The notes: generated from the letters alone by a model not told the origin. Positions 1 to 9,232 are shown, numbered from the stretch's first letter. The stretch: DNA of 64,000 nucleotides from Aliiroseovarius sp. M344 (GCF_025140835.1 NZ_CP081153.1:1364001-1428000); one strand, 5' to 3'. A program made the numbers and translations.

Positions 1-153
1 CATGTCACGCTGACCAAAGCGCAGGGATGGATGCGCGTGCCAATCGACCATGTGCTGGTCAGCGGGGGAGATGGCAGCGTGCAGCGTGTCTCGCGCCTAG
101 GGTCTGACCATTTCGGCCTTTTTGCCCGGTTTGCCTTGCCGTTTGAAAAATAG
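1..153 (+). CDS. C-terminal end of an endonuclease/exonuclease/phosphatase-family protein (partial)
   Basis: This frame is open from the first base to a TAG at 151-153 and encodes the last 50 residues of a protein whose start lies outside the window. The tail has an Ile-Asp-His-Val-Leu-Val segment followed about 18 residues later by Gly-Ser-Asp-His, the spacing and residues found at the end of the endonuclease/exonuclease/phosphatase fold, where the final Asp-His pair is catalytic. The substrate cannot be told from this fragment. Family assignment rests on the two short motifs only. Confidence 0.55.
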   Translation, partial: HVTLTKAQGWMRVPIDHVLVSGGDGSVQRVSRLGSDHFGLFARFALPFEK

Positions 154-206
154 GCCCGTTGGCCCTTGCCAACCCCTGCGCCACCACGGAAATATCGCAG
201 ATATTC

Positions 207-977
207 ATGACGGAGCCTGCTGTGGTCGAAATCTGCCAAAAAGTACTGCCCATCCGCCCTTGGGAAGATGACCGCCTAAGTCGTTTGCCCGGGCTCGTAC
301 CGATGGCACCGGGCGAATGGCTGGTGCAAGACGATGCTTACGGGGCGCAGATGGCGCACCGGATTGCCCTGATCCGCGACAAAGAAGCGGTGGTTCATCG
401 GTTGAGTGATGCCGCCCGGCCTGCGGCGGGCGAATTGTTGGATATGGTACTGTTCGAGCTTGCGACAATTGACGGGTTCGACGTCACACAGCAAACCGTA
501 ACCTGCCCGGATAGGCGCATTGTTCAGATTGACCGGGAAGCACCGTTATTGACTTGTGGCGCTTTGGTGCAGGAAGACCTTGTGTTGATGGAAAAGCACG
601 GCGACGAACACGTGCTGACTGGCGGTATCCTTTGCTTCCCGGCAAGCTGGTCGCTTGACCAGAAATTCATGAAGCCGCTGATCCGTATTCACAAGCCTGT
701 CGATGATTACACGCCGGATATCGCACTGCGGGTGCAGCGGCTGTTTGACGGCATACAGGTTGAGCGTCCCATTTGGCGGGCAAACTGTTTGACTTATGAT
801 GACCCGGAATTGCACCAACCGCGAACCGAGGAAAACCGACGCCAGACTGACCCACAAAAAGCTCAATGGATCAGGGTCGAGCGTCAGGGAATGCGACGTC
901 TTCCAAAGACCAAGGCGGTGGTGTTTTCAATCCACACCTATGTCGTGCGAAAAGACACGACTGATTCTGTTAGCTAA
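207..977 (+). CDS. DUF3445 family protein (haem-dependent oxidative N-demethylase-like)
   Basis: A 256-residue protein of the DUF3445 family, whose characterised relatives are haem-dependent oxidative N-demethylases acting on small methylated amines. The family signatures are visible: an N-terminal Pro-Trp segment followed by the LVPMAPGEW-like stretch, a central FPASWSLDQKF-like segment with the conserved His shortly after (around RIHKPV), and the C-terminal RVERQ...RLPKTKAVVFSIHTYV block. I chose the ATG at 207; a TTG at 159 would add 16 residues without family similarity. The reading frame upstream ends at 153, so this may be co-transcribed with the preceding gene. The C-terminus stops soon after the conserved SIHTYV block, a little shorter than I would expect. 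The substrate is unknown. Confidence 0.75.
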   Translation: MTEPAVVEICQKVLPIRPWEDDRLSRLPGLVPMAPGEWLVQDDAYGAQMAHRIALIRDKEAVVHRLSDAARPAAGELLDMVLFELATIDGFDVTQQTVTCPDRRIVQIDREAPLLTCGALVQEDLVLMEKHGDEHVLTGGILCFPASWSLDQKFMKPLIRIHKPVDDYTPDIALRVQRLFDGIQVERPIWRANCLTYDDPELHQPRTEENRRQTDPQKAQWIRVERQGMRRLPKTKAVVFSIHTYVVRKDTTDSVS

Positions 978-1239
978 TTCCGTTAGCTTGTTTGGCGCGA
1001 CTGTGGCGACAATCCGGCGAGAAAACGGTCGTGGATCGCTGTTCGGTTGAATTAATTCAAAAATTGCTATCTTTGGGTGCGAAAAACAAAAATTTGAACG
1101 TTTTTTTTACATAACGCTTTGAAAGATAGGCGCAGGTGGCTATCGCTTGGGCAGACTTTAAACGTTGACCAACAGAGTTTTTGGGAGCTGCGGCAACAGC
1201 GGCGTCTTCATAAGTAGCTTAGTATGAAAGGTTGAGAAA

Positions 1240-1500
1240 ATGATGAGAATCGGACTGATAGTACTGGCCTCAGCCGTCGTGCTGTCTGGCTGTGTAAGAT
1301 CCAGCTATGAAAGCACACCTGTCGAGGTGAATACCCCGAAGGGTAAAGTCACCTGCCAGCTTTATACGCCAGAGCGGGTTCAGTGGGATGAAGCGATCGC
1401 CAAACCGGACACTATGTCGAAGCAGGAAGCCGACAATATCTGCATTGAGCAGGGCGCCAAGCAATTGGAAACCTACCGTTCGTTAGGCGGACGCAGTTGA
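1240..1500 (+). CDS. small predicted lipoprotein
   Basis: An 86-residue protein that begins with a short lipoprotein signal peptide: Met-Met-Arg, a hydrophobic run, and a lipobox Leu-Ser-Gly-Cys at about residues 15-18. The mature part is about 68 residues, charged, with two further cysteines (in VTCQLY and NICIEQ) that could form a disulfide in the periplasm. An ATG three bases downstream (1243) is an equally good start. The 262 bases upstream (978-1239) contain no gene and are clearly AT-rich around 1050-1115, compatible with a promoter. A strong terminator follows at 1566, so the gene looks monocistronic. I do not recognise a functional family. Confidence 0.7.
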   Translation: MMRIGLIVLASAVVLSGCVRSSYESTPVEVNTPKGKVTCQLYTPERVQWDEAIAKPDTMSKQEADNICIEQGAKQLETYRSLGGRS

Positions 1501-1565
1501 TAATTCAGCAGCTGAACGGCTGGTAAAAGCTGCTTCTGCTGAAGGTTTGATAGATTGAAATGGAT

Positions 1566-1597
1566 AAGGGCGCCGATGTCGGCGCCCTTTTGTTTTT
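1566..1597 (+). terminator. intrinsic terminator after the small lipoprotein gene
   Basis: A perfect 7-bp stem, GGGCGCC at 1568-1574 with GGCGCCC at 1581-1587, has a 6-base loop and is followed by a T-rich run. It terminates plus-strand transcription. It also lies 24 bases beyond the minus-strand stop of glnA, but the T-run on that side is poor. Confidence 0.85.
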
Positions 1598-1620
1598 GTC
1601 GTCAGCTAACAGCTTTGACC

Positions 1621-3027
1621 TTAGCAGCTGTAATACATCTGGTATTCAATCGGGTGAGGTGTGTGCTCATAGGCGTAGACCTCTTCCCATTTCAGATCCA
1701 GGTAACCTTCGATCTGATCCTTGGTGAACACGTCACCGGCCAGCAGGAAGTCGTGATCGGCCGCAAGGCTGTCCAGTGCTTCGCGCAGCGATGCACAGAC
1801 CGTTTCGATGCCTTCCAGCTCTTCAGCCGGCAGATCATAGAGGTTCTTGTCCTGAGCGGGGCCCGGGTCGATCTTGTTCTTGATGCCGTCAAGGCCAGCC
1901 ATCAGAAGGGCTGCAAAACACAGATAAGGGTTTGCCGCAGGATCGGGGAAGCGGGCTTCGACGCGTTTTGCTTTCGGGCTTTCGGTCCACGGAATACGGA
2001 CACATCCCGACCGGTTGCGGGCCGAATAGGCGCGCAGAACAGGGGCTTCAAAACCCGGGATCAGACGCTTGTAGCTGTTGGTCGACGGGTTGGTGAAAGC
2101 GTTCAGCGTCTTGGCGTGCTTCAGGATGCCGCCAATGAACCAGATCGCCTCCTGGCTGAGATCGGCATACTTGTCGCCAGCAAACAGCGGCTTGCCGTCT
2201 TTCCAGATCGACATGTTCACGTGCATCCCGGTGCCGTTGTCGCCGGCAATCGGCTTGGGCATGAAGGTCGCGGTCTTGCCATAGGCATGCGCCACGTTGT
2301 GGATGACGTACTTGTATTTCTGCAACTCGTCGGCCTGTTTGGTCAGGCTGTCGAAGATCAGGCCAAGCTCATGCTGGCACGATGCCACCTCGTGGTGATG
2401 CTTGTCGGTCTTCATGCCAAGCTGTTTCATCGTGGTCAGCATTTCCGACCGCAGGTCTTGCGCGTCGTCAATCGGGTTCACAGGGAAGTAACCACCTTTG
2501 ACGCCCGGACGGTGCCCGGTGTTGCCCATTTCGTATTCGGTGTCCGAGTTCCACGCCGCGTCAACCGCGTCCACTTCGAACGACACTTTGTTCATGGTGT
2601 TTGAAAAGCGCACGTCGTCAAACAGGAAGAACTCAGCTTCCGGGCCCATGTAAGCCACATCACCGATGCCAGATGCTTTCAGGTAAGCTTCGGCTTTTTC
2701 GGCTGTGCCACGTGGGTCGCGGCCATACTTCTCGCCGGTGTCGGGCTCAACGACTGAGCAATGCACGCAGAGCGTTTTTTCCGCGTAGAACGGGTCGATA
2801 TAGGTCGTGGTCGTGTCGGGCATGAGTTTCATGTCCGAGTTTTCAATCGACTTCCAGCCTTCGATCGACGAGCCGTCGAACATAAAGCCTTCTTCCAGGA
2901 AATCTTCGTCGACAAGGTCGCAATCCACAGTGACGTGCTGCAGCTTGCCGCGCACGTCGGTGAAGCGGATGTCGACATAGGCGATGTCGTCTTCCTTGAT
3001 TTGTTTGAGTACGTCTTTAACGCTCAT
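1621..3027 (-). CDS. glnA: glutamine synthetase type I
   Basis: Glutamine synthetase makes glutamine from glutamate, ammonia and ATP and is the main ammonium-assimilation enzyme. The 468-residue length, the N-terminal beta-grasp domain, the catalytic domain with the FDGSSIEGW and NGTGMHVNMS segments, and NRSGCVRIP near residue 345 are those of GSI. A Tyr in the NLYDLPAEE segment near residue 397 is the adenylylation site, so the enzyme is expected to be switched off by GlnE under nitrogen excess. It lies 38 bases downstream of glnB on the same strand, the usual glnB-glnA operon of alphaproteobacteria. Confidence 0.97.
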   Translation of the reverse strand: MSVKDVLKQIKEDDIAYVDIRFTDVRGKLQHVTVDCDLVDEDFLEEGFMFDGSSIEGWKSIENSDMKLMPDTTTTYIDPFYAEKTLCVHCSVVEPDTGEKYGRDPRGTAEKAEAYLKASGIGDVAYMGPEAEFFLFDDVRFSNTMNKVSFEVDAVDAAWNSDTEYEMGNTGHRPGVKGGYFPVNPIDDAQDLRSEMLTTMKQLGMKTDKHHHEVASCQHELGLIFDSLTKQADELQKYKYVIHNVAHAYGKTATFMPKPIAGDNGTGMHVNMSIWKDGKPLFAGDKYADLSQEAIWFIGGILKHAKTLNAFTNPSTNSYKRLIPGFEAPVLRAYSARNRSGCVRIPWTESPKAKRVEARFPDPAANPYLCFAALLMAGLDGIKNKIDPGPAQDKNLYDLPAEELEGIETVCASLREALDSLAADHDFLLAGDVFTKDQIEGYLDLKWEEVYAYEHTPHPIEYQMYYSC

Positions 3028-3065
3028 GTCAATTATCCTCTGGTTCGTATCTTATCGAGATTGGG

Positions 3066-3413
<348 letters not shown>

Positions 3414-3516
3414 TCATGTGGTTGCTCGCGTTGCGACCCAAAGACCACTTTCCACTGGGCGCGACAATTGGATAGGCTGACGCAGGGCGGTCTATTTTGA
3501 CTGATTTCCGGCTGGC

Positions 3517-3533
3517 TGCACAAAAAATAGGCA
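3517..3533. promoter_or_regulatory. candidate NtrC-binding site upstream of glnB
   Basis: The sequence has TGC at 3517-3519 and GCA at 3531-3533 separated by 11 bases, matching the TGC-N11-GCA core of NtrC sites. Its position, 112 bases ahead of glnB and 38 bases ahead of the divergent nnr gene, fits nitrogen control of glnB. It is a single low-information match and I saw no second copy. Confidence 0.35.
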
Positions 3534-3571
3534 GTTGGTTCAAGAATTGAGCAGATGGCGAAAGGAGACCC

Positions 3572-5257
3572 ATGACGGAACTGCTGACAGCGACCCAAAT
3601 GAGGGCGATCGAGCAAGCGGCCATCGACTCAGGTGAGGTCACCGGGCTTGAACTGATGGAGCGCGCGGGCAGGGGCGTGGTCGAGGCGATATTCGAGGAA
3701 TGGCCAGAGCTCGCGAAGACTTCTCATAAGGCGGTGGTGCTGTGCGGACCGGGGAACAACGGCGGCGACGGGTTTGTGGCAGCACGGAGGCTTTTGGACA
3801 AAGGTTGGGGTGTCGAAGTGTTTCTTTTTGGCGACCCGGAAAAATTGCCGCCTGATGCTCGGACAAATTACGACGTCTGGTGCTCGATGGGGGCAGTAAA
3901 GAAATTAGAAGTCGACGCGGTTGCTTCCGGGCCGCGGCCAACGTTGCTGATCGATGCGATGTTCGGGACGGGACTCACACGTGCGATACCTCTCGATTGC
4001 GCGCTTGCATTTCACGCGATTGAAAAAAAAGATGTTGGCGATAGGCATCCCTGGCTGGTGCCTTACCATCGGGTTGCGATAGACACCCCTTCTGGGCTGG
4101 ATACTGATAGCGGTAAGTTTCTTTTACCTGAGTTCAGCGGGGACCCAGAAGACGAAGAGAACTGGGAGAGTCAGTGGGAGTGGTGGCAGAATGACGCGTC
4201 AAAGCGGCTTCTTCTACCTGATCTGACAATTGCGTTTCATCGACGCAAGCTTGGGCATGTTCTGTCGGATGTCAGTCGAAAAGTGGTGGTATGTGACATC
4301 GGATTGGGCAAAGAGGATCGCCATCCGGCGCACTTGCTCTGGCCGCATTCGAATGACGTGGCACGCTTGCTAGATTTCGACGTTCCAAAGGGTCGATCCA
4401 AGCGTGCATGGCCCGGAAACGATCTTGATAAGCGGAGGGGTGCGCAAAGCCACAAATATGCCCACGGCCATGCCCTCATCCTCTCTGGACAATCGGGCAA
4501 AGGCGGCGCGGCGCGGCTCGCAGCGCGCGGGGCGCTTCGGATCGGGGCTGGGCTTGTCACCGTCGCCCCAACACCCGGCGCGCTTCAGGAAAACGCGGCG
4601 CGGTTGGATGCAATTATGCTGTCGCCTGTTGGGGACGCGCAGACGTTGAAGGCGGTGCTCGCGGATGAGCGGCTCAATGCGCTGTGCCTTGGCCCCGGAT
4701 TGGGCGTGGATCGTGCGCGGGACTTGGTGCCGGTGGTTTTGGCCGCAAAACGCTCGACGGTGCTGGATGCGGATGCCCTGACGGCATTCAAGGACGATCC
4801 GTCTGCACTGTTCGACATGCTGCACGAAAACTGCGTGCTCACCCCACATGCGGGCGAGTTCGCGCGGCTGTTCCCTGACATTGCCGAGAAGCTGAACGCG
4901 CCAGCGACCAAAGGCCCGGCGTACTCCAAAGTGAACGCGACACGAGAAGCCGCTTCGCGGGCGGGCTGTGTGGTCTTGTTCAAAGGCCCGGACACGGTGA
5001 TCGCAGCGCCGGATGGGGCGTGTTCCATCAACTCCGCCGCCTATGAACGGTCCGCCCCGTGGCTGGCCACCGCCGGATCGGGCGACGTTCTGGCGGGCTT
5101 TATCACAGGACTGCTCGCCCGAGGCTTCGCGCCGATGCAGGCGGCGGAAACCGGGGCGTGGTTACATGTGGAATGCGCGTTGGAGTTCGGACCGGGTTTG
5201 ATCGCAGAAGACTTACCCGAGATGTTGCCGCAGGTGTTTCGGAAGCTGTCGGTCTAG
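3572..5257 (+). CDS. nnr: bifunctional NAD(P)HX epimerase / ADP-dependent dehydratase
   Basis: A 561-residue repair enzyme that restores damaged hydrated NADH and NADPH. The N-terminal YjeF_N epimerase domain shows CGPGNNGGDG at residues 58-67, DAMFGTG at 128-134 and DTPSGLDTDSG at 171-181. The C-terminal ribokinase-fold dehydratase shows GQSGKGG near 306, DADAL, LTPHAGEF, FKGPD and the AGSGDVLAGF segment. A GGAGA ribosome-binding site supports the ATG at 3572. Residues about 183-213 are an acidic, Trp-rich insertion (contains QWEWWQN) inside the epimerase domain, which helps explain a length well above the usual 500. It runs divergently from glnB. The placement next to glnB is common in alphaproteobacteria. 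Confidence 0.93.
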   Translation: MTELLTATQMRAIEQAAIDSGEVTGLELMERAGRGVVEAIFEEWPELAKTSHKAVVLCGPGNNGGDGFVAARRLLDKGWGVEVFLFGDPEKLPPDARTNYDVWCSMGAVKKLEVDAVASGPRPTLLIDAMFGTGLTRAIPLDCALAFHAIEKKDVGDRHPWLVPYHRVAIDTPSGLDTDSGKFLLPEFSGDPEDEENWESQWEWWQNDASKRLLLPDLTIAFHRRKLGHVLSDVSRKVVVCDIGLGKEDRHPAHLLWPHSNDVARLLDFDVPKGRSKRAWPGNDLDKRRGAQSHKYAHGHALILSGQSGKGGAARLAARGALRIGAGLVTVAPTPGALQENAARLDAIMLSPVGDAQTLKAVLADERLNALCLGPGLGVDRARDLVPVVLAAKRSTVLDADALTAFKDDPSALFDMLHENCVLTPHAGEFARLFPDIAEKLNAPATKGPAYSKVNATREAASRAGCVVLFKGPDTVIAAPDGACSINSAAYERSAPWLATAGSGDVLAGFITGLLARGFAPMQAAETGAWLHVECALEFGPGLIAEDLPEMLPQVFRKLSV

Positions 5258-5757
5258 TACGCTGTCTGGCGCGCAGGTGTGGCCAACACCTCCAACCCGC
5301 CCACGCAGACAAGCGCAGGCGCATCAAAATGCAACTGGAACAGGGGCAGCTCGGTGTCCATATCCATACGGCGCACCAGTTCACCGTCAGCTATGTCAGA
5401 CACAGGAACGAGGGCGCGGTCGCGTGAAAACATCGCCCGCGCGAGCCACCCGCGCAGCATAAGGTGCTGCAGACCTGACAAGACAACCGGCCCTGTCTTA
5501 GTGCGCGCGCGCCCCTCGGCCAGCGCGTTCGGTGATATACGGCACAGCGACCGGGCAGGCGCGATGTGGCAACTGACGGAGGTTAGGCGCGCGCGTACCC
5601 CGTCGGAGGTCAGGATGCGGTCGCCTGGGCGAAGGGCCTCAATCGCACGTTCGCCGTGCAATGTGCGCACCAATGCGCCGGGGCCAATACCAGCGGTCGG
5701 AGTTGCGCTGCGCACAAATCCAGCCACCGCGCCCCCGGTATGGGAGATAGGTGTCAT
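5254..5757 (-). CDS. Hint-domain protein lacking the usual N-terminal nucleophile
   Basis: A 167-residue protein with a Hint (hedgehog/intein) fold signature: the segment from about residue 24 reads GALVRTLHGERAIEALRPGDRILTSDG, typical of Hint block A, and QHLMLRG about 65 residues later corresponds to the block B/F region with its His. Hint proteins normally have Cys or Ser just before the GTxVxT-like stretch for autocleavage; here the sequence is Gly-Ile-Gly-Pro-Gly, so no nucleophile is apparent. I chose the ATG at 5757, which has an AGGACG site ahead; a longer frame reaches 5907 but adds unrelated residues. It converges with nnr, overlapping by four bases. Such orphan Hint proteins are common in Rhodobacteraceae; their function is unknown. 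Confidence 0.65.
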   Translation of the reverse strand: MTPISHTGGAVAGFVRSATPTAGIGPGALVRTLHGERAIEALRPGDRILTSDGVRARLTSVSCHIAPARSLCRISPNALAEGRARTKTGPVVLSGLQHLMLRGWLARAMFSRDRALVPVSDIADGELVRRMDMDTELPLFQLHFDAPALVCVGGLEVLATPARQTAY

Positions 5758-6025
5758 AATCGTCCTGCCTTCGTCTGTGGCCCGGTTTGTGGGCTCTGCT
5801 CGTTGCGCGTAGGCTAGCAAGTTGGCGCGCGAAATCACTCGTTTTCTGCCGGGTGAGGGCATCTGACGGCGGATCGCCAAAAACACTGTGACCAATTCGT
5901 CGCGCATTGCCGCCTATCAAAGGCAAAAGCGGGCGTTTTTCCTCTCGCATCCCGCCCATACTGGTGCTAGAAGGGCGCGAATTTGGGCGGCCCCTCCGAT
6001 TTGGCGCGGGCTGCCCACGGTTTTT

Positions 6026-6110
6026 GCGGGTGTGGCGGAATTGGTAGACGCACCAGATTTAGGTTCTGGCGCCGCGAGGCGTGGGGGTTCGACTCCCTTC
6101 ACCCGCACCA
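6026..6110 (+). tRNA. tRNA-Leu(UAG)
   Basis: An 85-base class II tRNA. The acceptor arms GCGGGTG and CACCCGC pair and CCA is encoded at 6108-6110. The anticodon stem CCAGA/TCTGG encloses a seven-base loop with TAG in the anticodon position. A GGTTCGACTCC T-arm and the extra arm expected of tRNA-Leu are present. It lies just 18 bases ahead of trigger factor on the same strand, so tig may be co-transcribed with or initiated behind the tRNA. Confidence 0.97.
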
Positions 6111-6128
6111 GAAATGGAAAAGGACAAG

Positions 6129-7463
6129 ATGATGCAGGTCACCGAGACCCTGAACGAAGGTCTGAAACGCGGCTATAAGATTGTGGTTCCGGCCACTGAT
6201 CTGGACGCTAAAGTCAACGAAAAGCTGGTCGAGGCGCAGCCCGAAGTCGAAATGAAAGGCTTTCGCAAAGGCAAAGTGCCGATGGCGCTGCTGAAAAAGC
6301 AGTTTGGTCAGCGTCTGATGGGCGAAGCCATGCAAGAAGCTGTCGATGGCGCTATGAGCAAGCATTTCGAGGACAGCGGTGATCGCCCGGCGATGCAGCC
6401 TGACGTGAAGATGACCAATGAAGATTGGAAAGAAGGCGACGACGTGGAAATCGAGATGAGCTATGAAGCTCTGCCCGAGATCCCCGAGGTCGACCTGAAA
6501 AAAGTGAAGCTTGAGAAGCTGGTTGTAAAAGCCGGTGACAAGGACATCGAAGACGCGCTGGGCAATCTTGCTGAAACCGCGCAGGACTTCAAAGACCGCA
6601 AAAAAGGTTCGAAGGCGAAAGATGGCGATCAGGTTGTGATCGACTTCCTTGGCAAAGTTGACGGCGAAGCTTTTGACGGTGGCGCTGCTGAAGATTACCC
6701 GCTGGTTCTGGGCTCTGGCTCATTCATTCCGGGCTTTGAAGAACAGTTGGTTGGCGCAAAAGCCGGCGACGACGTCGAAGTGAAGGTCTCGTTCCCTGCC
6801 GAGTATGGCGCTGAAAACCTGGCCGGCAAAGACGCTGTCTTTGAGTGCAAGGTCAAAGAGATCAAAGAACCGGTTGCCGCCGAGATCAATGACGAGTTGG
6901 CCAAGAAATTCGGAGCCGACGATCTTGCAGCGCTGAAAGTGCAGATCAGTGAACGTCTGGAAGCCGAATTCTCGGGTGCGGCGCGTGCAGTGATGAAGCG
7001 TAGCCTGCTGGACGAGCTGGACAAACTGGTTAGTTTCGATTTGCCGCCGTCGCTTTTGGACGCCGAAGCCAAGCAGATCGCCCACCAGCTGTGGCACGAA
7101 GAAAACCCGGACGTGCAAGGCCACGACCATCCGGAAGTCGAGCCGACGGACGAGCATACCAAATTGGCCGGCCGCCGTGTGCGTTTGGGTCTTTTGCTGG
7201 CTGAACTGGGTCAGAAAGCCGAGATTGAAGTATCTGACGCTGAAATGACTCAAGCGGTTATGAACCAAGCGCGCCAATACCCGGGCCAAGAGAAGCAGTT
7301 CTTTGAATTTGTTCAACAAAACCCGCAGATGCGTCAGCAGATTCAAGCTCCGTTGTTTGAAGACAAAGTCATCGACTATGTTTTCGAGCTGGCCAAAGTG
7401 TCGGAAAAAGAAGTGTCCAAAGACGACCTGCAAAAGGCCGTTGAGGCGCTCGAAGACGAATAA
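6129..7463 (+). CDS. tig: trigger factor, ribosome-associated chaperone and prolyl isomerase
   Basis: A 444-residue ribosome-tunnel chaperone for nascent chains. The N-terminal ribosome-binding domain has the FRKGKVP signature ([17 protein letters not shown], near residues 44-60). The FKBP-type isomerase domain lies around residues 160-245 with the [16 protein letters not shown] stretch. The remaining C-terminal half is the long helical chaperone domain. The ATG at 6129 (next ATG at 6132 equally possible) is preceded by AAAAGGA. In-frame GTG codons further upstream fall inside the tRNA and were rejected. A terminator follows directly. Confidence 0.96.
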   Translation: MMQVTETLNEGLKRGYKIVVPATDLDAKVNEKLVEAQPEVEMKGFRKGKVPMALLKKQFGQRLMGEAMQEAVDGAMSKHFEDSGDRPAMQPDVKMTNEDWKEGDDVEIEMSYEALPEIPEVDLKKVKLEKLVVKAGDKDIEDALGNLAETAQDFKDRKKGSKAKDGDQVVIDFLGKVDGEAFDGGAAEDYPLVLGSGSFIPGFEEQLVGAKAGDDVEVKVSFPAEYGAENLAGKDAVFECKVKEIKEPVAAEINDELAKKFGADDLAALKVQISERLEAEFSGAARAVMKRSLLDELDKLVSFDLPPSLLDAEAKQIAHQLWHEENPDVQGHDHPEVEPTDEHTKLAGRRVRLGLLLAELGQKAEIEVSDAEMTQAVMNQARQYPGQEKQFFEFVQQNPQMRQQIQAPLFEDKVIDYVFELAKVSEKEVSKDDLQKAVEALEDE

Positions 7464-7486
7464 GACCGGCTTTGCCGATTACCAAA

Positions 7487-7516
7487 AAGGCCGCCTGATT
7501 GGGCGGCCTTTTTTAT
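7487..7516 (+). terminator. intrinsic terminator after tig
   Basis: AAGGCCGCC at 7487-7495 pairs with GGCGGCCTT ending at 7510, leaving a six-base loop, and is followed by a run of Ts. It lies 24 bases after the tig stop and just before the end of the convergent lipoprotein gene. Confidence 0.9.
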
Positions 7517-7529
7517 TTGTGCTGGGTCA

Positions 7530-8033
7530 TCAGCCCGGTCGCAGGCCGGTTTCGACCAGTAGCCCAAGGCGTTTGGCTTCGTAATAATAGCCCCGCGCAT
7601 ACCATTTCATCGCACCCTCAATGTTGCCACCCGAAACCAGATAGGCGCCGCGCAAATACTTACCTGCGTATTTCAGGTTCACATCAGGGTTAAGAAGTTC
7701 TTTTGTCGGGCCGCGATGACCCATGGTTTGGGCAGTCTGTGGCAATATCTGTAAAAGACCCCAATAGGGACCATTGCGGGCCCAAGGCCGATGGGTACTT
7801 TCTCGCACCGCTTGTCGGTGCACAAGTTCGCGAGGGATCTGGTGGTGATCGGCCCATTTGTTGATGAGCGCGCGCAGTTCGGGCGTTTCGTTTGGATAAA
7901 GTGGTGGGTCAAAACGAGCCTGGATCGAAGCGTCTGCGGTTGCCTTTCGATTGGGGTCACCACGGCCAGCGCAGGCCGTAAGGGCGATTGATGGAATGGC
8001 AATAAGAACGGTGCGTCGGGGGAGTTGTTTCAT
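7530..8033 (-). CDS. lytic transglycosylase (SLT domain) lipoprotein
   Basis: A 167-residue predicted murein lytic transglycosylase. The N-terminus is a lipoprotein signal peptide with lipobox Leu-Thr-Ala-Cys at about residues 18-21. The SLT catalytic domain follows: VRESTHRPWARNGPYWGLLQI contains the catalytic Glu in the ES motif and the GLLQI substrate-groove motif, and the C-terminal NLKYAGKYLRG...AMKWYARG stretch closes the lysozyme-like fold. It should cleave peptidoglycan at the outer membrane face of the periplasm. The start at 8033 was preferred over an ATG three codons upstream. It converges with tig and diverges from the GDPD gene. Confidence 0.82.
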   Translation of the reverse strand: MKQLPRRTVLIAIPSIALTACAGRGDPNRKATADASIQARFDPPLYPNETPELRALINKWADHHQIPRELVHRQAVRESTHRPWARNGPYWGLLQILPQTAQTMGHRGPTKELLNPDVNLKYAGKYLRGAYLVSGGNIEGAMKWYARGYYYEAKRLGLLVETGLRPG

Positions 8034-8312
8034 GGAGCGCACTATAATTTCGCAATACGCGGTCGGGTAGTGGGTAATATCGCTGTCGGCGGTCGCGCGC
8101 TGACCAGGGCTTCTGTGGACCGAAGTCTGCTATTCGATCTTTGTTTAGCTTCACAGTATGCCAGTACGGTTTGTCATAACCAAGGGTCAGCCACAGGACT
8201 GAGTTGTGTAAGATCAACGCAGGCATCCTGTGCAGTCGCTAGCATTCCTCTTAGGGATAAGGTTGTCTTCCAATCTGCTTGTTGCGTGGACAAAAATCGA
8301 ACGGAGGTGGAA

Positions 8313-9232
8313 ATGCTGAGATCAGGCACAATCGTTTGTCTTTGCGTGGTAACATTTCTGGCAACCGGGGCTTTGGCGCAAGAAAGCTTTGTGAAGCGGT
8401 TCGCAGATGAACATGCCCCGGCTGTGATCGCGCATCGCAGTGCGATGATTGGCGGACATCCCGAAAACACCTTGGCTTGGATTGAACATGCGATAAATCG
8501 GGGCATTGACGTGATACACATCAACCCACAGCGCACCGCTGATGATCATTATATCCTGATGCACGACCATACTCTGAACCGCATGACGGACGTCGAACAG
8601 GTGTTCCCAGATGGTCCGCCCGATGGACCATCACGGGCACAGCGAGGCGGGCGTGACTTTGTTGGCGACTATTCACTAAAGCACATCCAGGAGTTAAGAA
8701 TTGCGGGCGGTGAGGATGGTGGCCGTCATCCTGTGCCCAGTCTCGAAGAGGCGCTCGACTTCATCGATGGCCGGATTCTGGTCATACTTGGCCTGAAATC
8801 CTATGAGGTTGAAAGCCTTGCGGTCGTTCTGAATGGCCAGAACAAAGAAAACCTCATGCTTTTTGAACTCTACTACCCAGACACAAACCAGAGCAAGCTG
8901 CGCGACCTTTCGGCCGCTACAGGTGTAGGTGTCGCGGTCGCACCGTTTCGATCGAATGATTACCTTGCAGAACTCGAGGGGATTTTCGAACAGCTTGGCC
9001 CGGCGCTAGATCATATTGGGTTGATAGCAGCGGTCTTACGCGAAACCTGAGAGCGAGAATGAGCGAGTTGAACCTTCTCGCCGTCTATAGTGGGTGGGAT
9101 GGCCCAGAGGATTACGCTTTGTTGGAGAAAGGCGACCCAAATCCTTGGCAGGCAGTGCTTGACCAAGGGTATTCAGTTGTTACCGGCCAACCTGAGCTCC
9201 TTTTGGAAGTTCTGGGGCGTCAAAAGCAATGA
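8313..9232 (+). pseudogene. glycerophosphodiester phosphodiesterase-like gene, frameshifted near its 3' end
   Basis: The first frame (8313-9050, 245 residues) begins with a signal peptide, so the product would be periplasmic, and continues as a GDPD TIM barrel: AHRS at 40-43, GHPENT at 48-53 and LMHDHTLNR at 82-90. It stops at a TGA at 9048. The expected last strand and helix of the barrel continue in another frame through 9232 (starting near 9050; ends WQAVLDQGYSVVTGQPELLLEVL, similar to the normal GDPD C-terminus). A one-base change somewhere in about 8990-9048 would restore a single 305-residue protein. The usual metal-binding Glu-x-Asp before the HD motif is His-x-Asn (residues 69-71). 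It is a true pseudogene, an assembly error, or a +2/-1 frameshifting gene; I favour the first two. Confidence 0.72.

Noticed and set aside
1555..2604. Long open frame on the plus strand opposite glnA
   Set aside because: It is a shadow of glnA codon use; the translated product has no domain features, and the minus-strand protein is unmistakable GlnA.
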